NCBI GenBank assembly: GCA_021199375.1
Contig: JAJQIB010000027.1
Span: 62,001-126,000, forward strand
Length of the DNA: 64,000 bases
Reading direction: 5' to 3'
DNA from: Ruminococcus sp.
GTDB taxonomy: Bacteria > Bacillota > Clostridia > Oscillospirales > Ruminococcaceae
This document shows, piece after piece, positions 61,590 to 64,000 of this stretch. The notes under the pieces are model-generated. The model was not told the DNA's origin, made no database searches, and saw nothing but the letters and a program-made list of their open reading frames with translations. A program made the translations under genes and the position numbers. The stretch's first letter is position 1; each line of letters starts with the position of its first letter.

Positions 61590-62369
61590 ATGGAAAAATG
61601 GGCGGTAATCACGGGCGCAAGCTCAGGAATTGGTATGGAGCTTGCAAAGCTTTATGCAAGCCGTGGATATTCAATTGTTTTGGTGGCAAGGCGTGCTGAG
61701 CGGCTTTTAGAGCTTGCTATGAGCCTTGAAACGGATACCAGAGTGATTGCGTTGGATCTTAGTGAGCGTATTAACTGCGAGTCTTTGCATGAGCAAACTA
61801 AGGATTTAGATGTCAGGCTGCTTATAAATTGCGCAGGCTTCGGGGCAGCAGGGAGGTTTGATGAAATCGACCTTGATAAACAGACTGAAATGACTCAGCT
61901 TAACTGTATATCTCTTATGACACTTACGCATATGTATCTTAACGACTTTAAGAAAACGGATTGTGGTACTATATTAAACGTAGCATCCTCCGCAGGTCTT
62001 CTTCCTGGCGGCCCTAATATGGCAGTTTATTATGCTACAAAGTCGTATGTTGTATCTCTTACAAATGCAATTAGTGAGGAGCTTAAGGATGTGCATAGCA
62101 ATGTAAAAATTGCCGCACTTTGTCCCGGACCTGTCAAGACGGAATTCAATGATGTAGCAGGCGTGAGGTTTGCTCTAAACGGAATAACACCGCAATACTG
62201 CGCAAAATGCGCTGCACTTGGTCTTGATAAGGGCGAGAGAATAATTATTCCTGAAGCAAAGATGAAGCTGGTATATGCTTTAAATAAGATATTGCCACAG
62301 TCGCTTATGCTAAAGGGCACGGGATTTCAACAGAAGAAAAAGACACAGGGAAGAAAATTTTCTCGATAA
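61590..62369 (+). CDS. Short-chain dehydrogenase/reductase
   Basis: The 259-residue oxidoreductase has the NAD(P)-binding TGASSGIG at residue 8, an Arg pair after the second strand (VARRAERL) that favours NADPH, INCAGFGAAG, the catalytic Ser in NVASSAGLLPG and the YxxxK pair in YYATKSYV, and CPGPVKTEF. It resembles the DltE/YqjQ-like classical SDRs of unknown substrate. AAGGAGA precedes the ATG. It has its own promoter. Confidence 0.92.
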   Translation: MEKWAVITGASSGIGMELAKLYASRGYSIVLVARRAERLLELAMSLETDTRVIALDLSERINCESLHEQTKDLDVRLLINCAGFGAAGRFDEIDLDKQTEMTQLNCISLMTLTHMYLNDFKKTDCGTILNVASSAGLLPGGPNMAVYYATKSYVVSLTNAISEELKDVHSNVKIAALCPGPVKTEFNDVAGVRFALNGITPQYCAKCAALGLDKGERIIIPEAKMKLVYALNKILPQSLMLKGTGFQQKKKTQGRKFSR

Positions 62370-62471
62370 AATATGAATCTTTCAGAGAATTTTCACATAA
62401 GTCACAAAAAGATTAGCGATTTTTATCACATTTGCACAAGAAAATGAATAAAAGTTTGTGCAATAATACAA

Positions 62472-62500
62472 TTGAAAATTCGAACAAAATAAAGTAGAAT
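62472..62500 (+). promoter_or_regulatory. Probable promoter of the secreted protein
   Basis: TTGAAA, 17 bases, TAGAAT, giving a leader of about 100 bases before ATG 62606. Confidence 0.5.
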
Positions 62501-62605
62501 ATTATTATAGGGTTTTTGTATGCGCATTTGGTTATTCCTGCGCATATAAGAATATTTGAAATCTAAATCTTAAATGACTATTCATTTAGAAAAGGAGAAA
62601 TTATT

Positions 62606-63664
62606 ATGAAACTAAAGAAGGTTTTCGCAGGCATGGCTGCTTCTGCTATTGCTATGTCAACGTTTGCAATGGCTACCGCTACCGAGGCTTCAGCTCTTGA
62701 TACAGCATTTAATGCTGGTGTATGTTTCCAAACCACTTCGTGGAACTTCCGTGACTCCGTTAAGGATGAAGGCGGCTTAGCAGCAAATGCTGCAACATTC
62801 CCGAATCAGGGCGTTGGTGTATATGGTGATAGCGGCTATGATACAGCTGTTGAAGTTTCAGATGTTGCTATTCAGTATGATGGTACATACACTGTTACTA
62901 TTGGTACAAGTGGTACTGTAAATGACTCACCTAAGGAATCTACTGATTCTGAAGGTGAAACCACGACAACTCTTGGTTCAGGTTGGGGTCTTAACGGTGA
63001 TGGCGAAGAGTTTAATATGCTTTTAATCGGTACTGATATATTGGTTGACGAAGTAAACGATGATGGTCATGCTGTTATTGATGGTAATGAAGTTGTTGTT
63101 TCCGATGTTACAGCAACTTGGGGAAGCAATTCATACACCGTAGCTGATGCTTATGCTAAAGCTGACAACGATTATGCAACCTTCTGCCTTATCAATGCTT
63201 ATGACAATGATGATTCGCCTATAGATCCTGATAGTGTTACAATGCCTGCAGAGGGCGAAACTATTTCTATCACATTTACTGTAAGTGGTCTTGGTGAAGA
63301 TCCTAATGCTTCGACTGATGATTCTTCTTCAGCAGATGATACATCCAGCACTTCAGATGATTCATCGACAGCTGATGACTCATCAACTGCTGATGATTCA
63401 AGCACTAGTGATGATGAAGATTCAAGCGAGAGCGATACAAGCTCGGCTAGCGATACAAGCACGGCGGCTGCAAGCACAACAACAACAACAACATCGGCTG
63501 CTTCCGGTTCTACTACTACCACAGTAGGTAGCACAGGCTCAAGCACATCATCTGCTGCTACTTCTGATGATACAAGCAATGCTGAGTCCGGCGCTCCTGC
63601 AGGAATTGCTCTTGCACTTGCTGCTGTAGCTGGTGCTGCTGTAGTTGTTACTCGCAAGAAGTAA
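62606..63664 (+). CDS. Secreted, membrane-tethered protein with Ser/Thr/Asp-rich stalk
   Basis: The 352-residue protein has a signal peptide (about 1-29, TEASA), a soluble beta-rich domain (about 30-215) with VSDVAIQYDGTYTVTIGTSG, a long low-complexity stalk of Asp, Ser and Thr (about 220-325), then SNAESGAPAGIALALAAVAG, a membrane helix and RKK. The NAESG before the helix resembles a degenerate NPxTG sorting signal, so sortase or simple membrane anchoring is possible. Related proteins are abundant in ruminococci. The function is not known. A terminator follows. Confidence 0.75.
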   Translation: MKLKKVFAGMAASAIAMSTFAMATATEASALDTAFNAGVCFQTTSWNFRDSVKDEGGLAANAATFPNQGVGVYGDSGYDTAVEVSDVAIQYDGTYTVTIGTSGTVNDSPKESTDSEGETTTTLGSGWGLNGDGEEFNMLLIGTDILVDEVNDDGHAVIDGNEVVVSDVTATWGSNSYTVADAYAKADNDYATFCLINAYDNDDSPIDPDSVTMPAEGETISITFTVSGLGEDPNASTDDSSSADDTSSTSDDSSTADDSSTADDSSTSDDEDSSESDTSSASDTSTAAASTTTTTTSAASGSTTTTVGSTGSSTSSAATSDDTSNAESGAPAGIALALAAVAGAAVVVTRKK

Positions 63665-63706
63665 TTACTAGGCTAGTTTAAAGCTTACAAAAGATTTAGA
63701 TTATAT

Positions 63707-63741
63707 CACAAAAGGGACTTCTTTTTGAGGTTCCTTTTGTT
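63707..63741 (+). terminator. Terminator of the secreted-protein gene
   Basis: ACAAAAGGGA-loop-TCCTTTTGT. Confidence 0.7.
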
Positions 63742-63801
63742 GCATTATGCACAAAGTTTCAAAATTCTCGATTTATTTGCAAAAAAAATTACATTTTGCT
63801 A

Positions 63802-63830
63802 TAGACAAAATCGTAAAATTATAGTATAAT
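63802..63830 (+). promoter_or_regulatory. Promoter of rsmD
   Basis: TAGACA, 17 bases, TATAAT. Confidence 0.7.
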
Positions 63831-63872
63831 AGTACTGTATAATAAAAAATCTATAGTAAGGAATATGTGCAA

Positions 63873-64000
63873 ATGAGAGTAATAACAGGATCCGCACGAG
63901 GACGCAAGCTAAAAACGCTTGACTCGCTTGAAATAAGACCCACACCCGACATGGTAAAGGAAGCAATTTTCTCGATTGTACAGTTTGACCTGCCAACCGC
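63873..64000 (+). CDS. rsmD: 16S rRNA (guanine966-N2)-methyltransferase, N-terminal part
   Basis: RsmD methylates G966 of 16S rRNA. The first 42 residues, MRVITGSARGRKLKTLDS then IRPTPDMVKEAIFSI, match the RsmD N-terminus (RIIGGxxRGRKL...RPTxDRVKEALFNIL). AAGGA precedes the ATG. The gene continues past the window end; coaD often follows. Confidence 0.9.
   Translation, partial: MRVITGSARGRKLKTLDSLEIRPTPDMVKEAIFSIVQFDLPT

Noticed and set aside
63199..63657. Minus-strand frame of 152 codons and plus-strand frame 63285-63527
   Set aside because: Both come from the low-complexity Ser/Asp/Thr stalk of the secreted protein read in other frames.

Overview
The window looks like the chromosome of an AT-rich, low-G+C Gram-positive of the class Clostridia, most like a Ruminococcus or related Oscillospiraceae. 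The evidence is strong TTGACA-N17-TATAAT promoters and GGAGG ribosome sites; sporulation genes (sigG, ylbJ); Rex; a cohesin-like surface protein; Ser/Thr/Asp-rich secreted proteins; and small Cys-rich proteins typical of ruminococci. The species is not identified. Nearly all housekeeping calls rest on family-level recognition of the encoded proteins.

Layout. 0-7.1 kb: an export cluster of a VanZ-like protein, two FtsX/MacB-type permeases (one with an in-frame TGA), one ATPase, a small secreted protein with its own strong promoter, then two more permeases. 7.4-15 kb: MscS channel, OadG/OadB sodium-pump subunits, an HD 5'-nucleotidase, rpe, a MecA-like adaptor, an ABC-F ATPase, and a glucose-type EIIA without its catalytic histidines. 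15-22.4 kb: a polyamine operon (speD-speA-speE-speB-DUF1963-CANSDH-nspC) carrying two complete routes to spermidine. 22.5-24.4 kb: sigG and ylbJ behind a sigma-F/G-type promoter. 24.7-29 kb: a small leader-like ORF and terminator before rtcB, an SH3 protein, rex and a CYTH protein. 29-38 kb: RRXRR-like protein, fucO, a YdjG/YdjH/YdjI-like membrane-stress cluster without pspA, a Cys-rich 38-residue protein, a lipoprotein and leuB.

37.8-44 kb is an accessory, decaying region. It holds a GrpB-pyrophosphatase fusion, VOC and membrane proteins, truncated remnants of nitrilase, GNAT and NUDIX genes, a frameshifted DUF5655 nuclease-like gene, a run of very small minus-strand genes, two tRNAs, and a free-standing small RNA candidate. 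44.4-47.8 kb is ilvB-ilvN-ilvC. 47.9-57.4 kb has an ABC exporter whose ATPase is interrupted at an A7 run, a cohesin-like/cadherin-like anchored protein, a DUF3267 peptidase, nadE, a coiled-coil membrane protein, glyA and a zinc-ribbon membrane protein. tRNA-Met and tRNA-Glu follow.

58-59.3 kb is the most striking locus: intact dpnD and dpnI (a methyl-directed G-6mA-TC endonuclease) between a gutted Dam methylase remnant and the C-terminal stub of a second DNA methyltransferase. This looks like a fossil of a switch from a methylating to a methyl-cutting restriction system. The window ends with a GH127 arabinofuranosidase, an SDR oxidoreductase, a secreted Ser/Asp-rich anchored protein and the start of rsmD.
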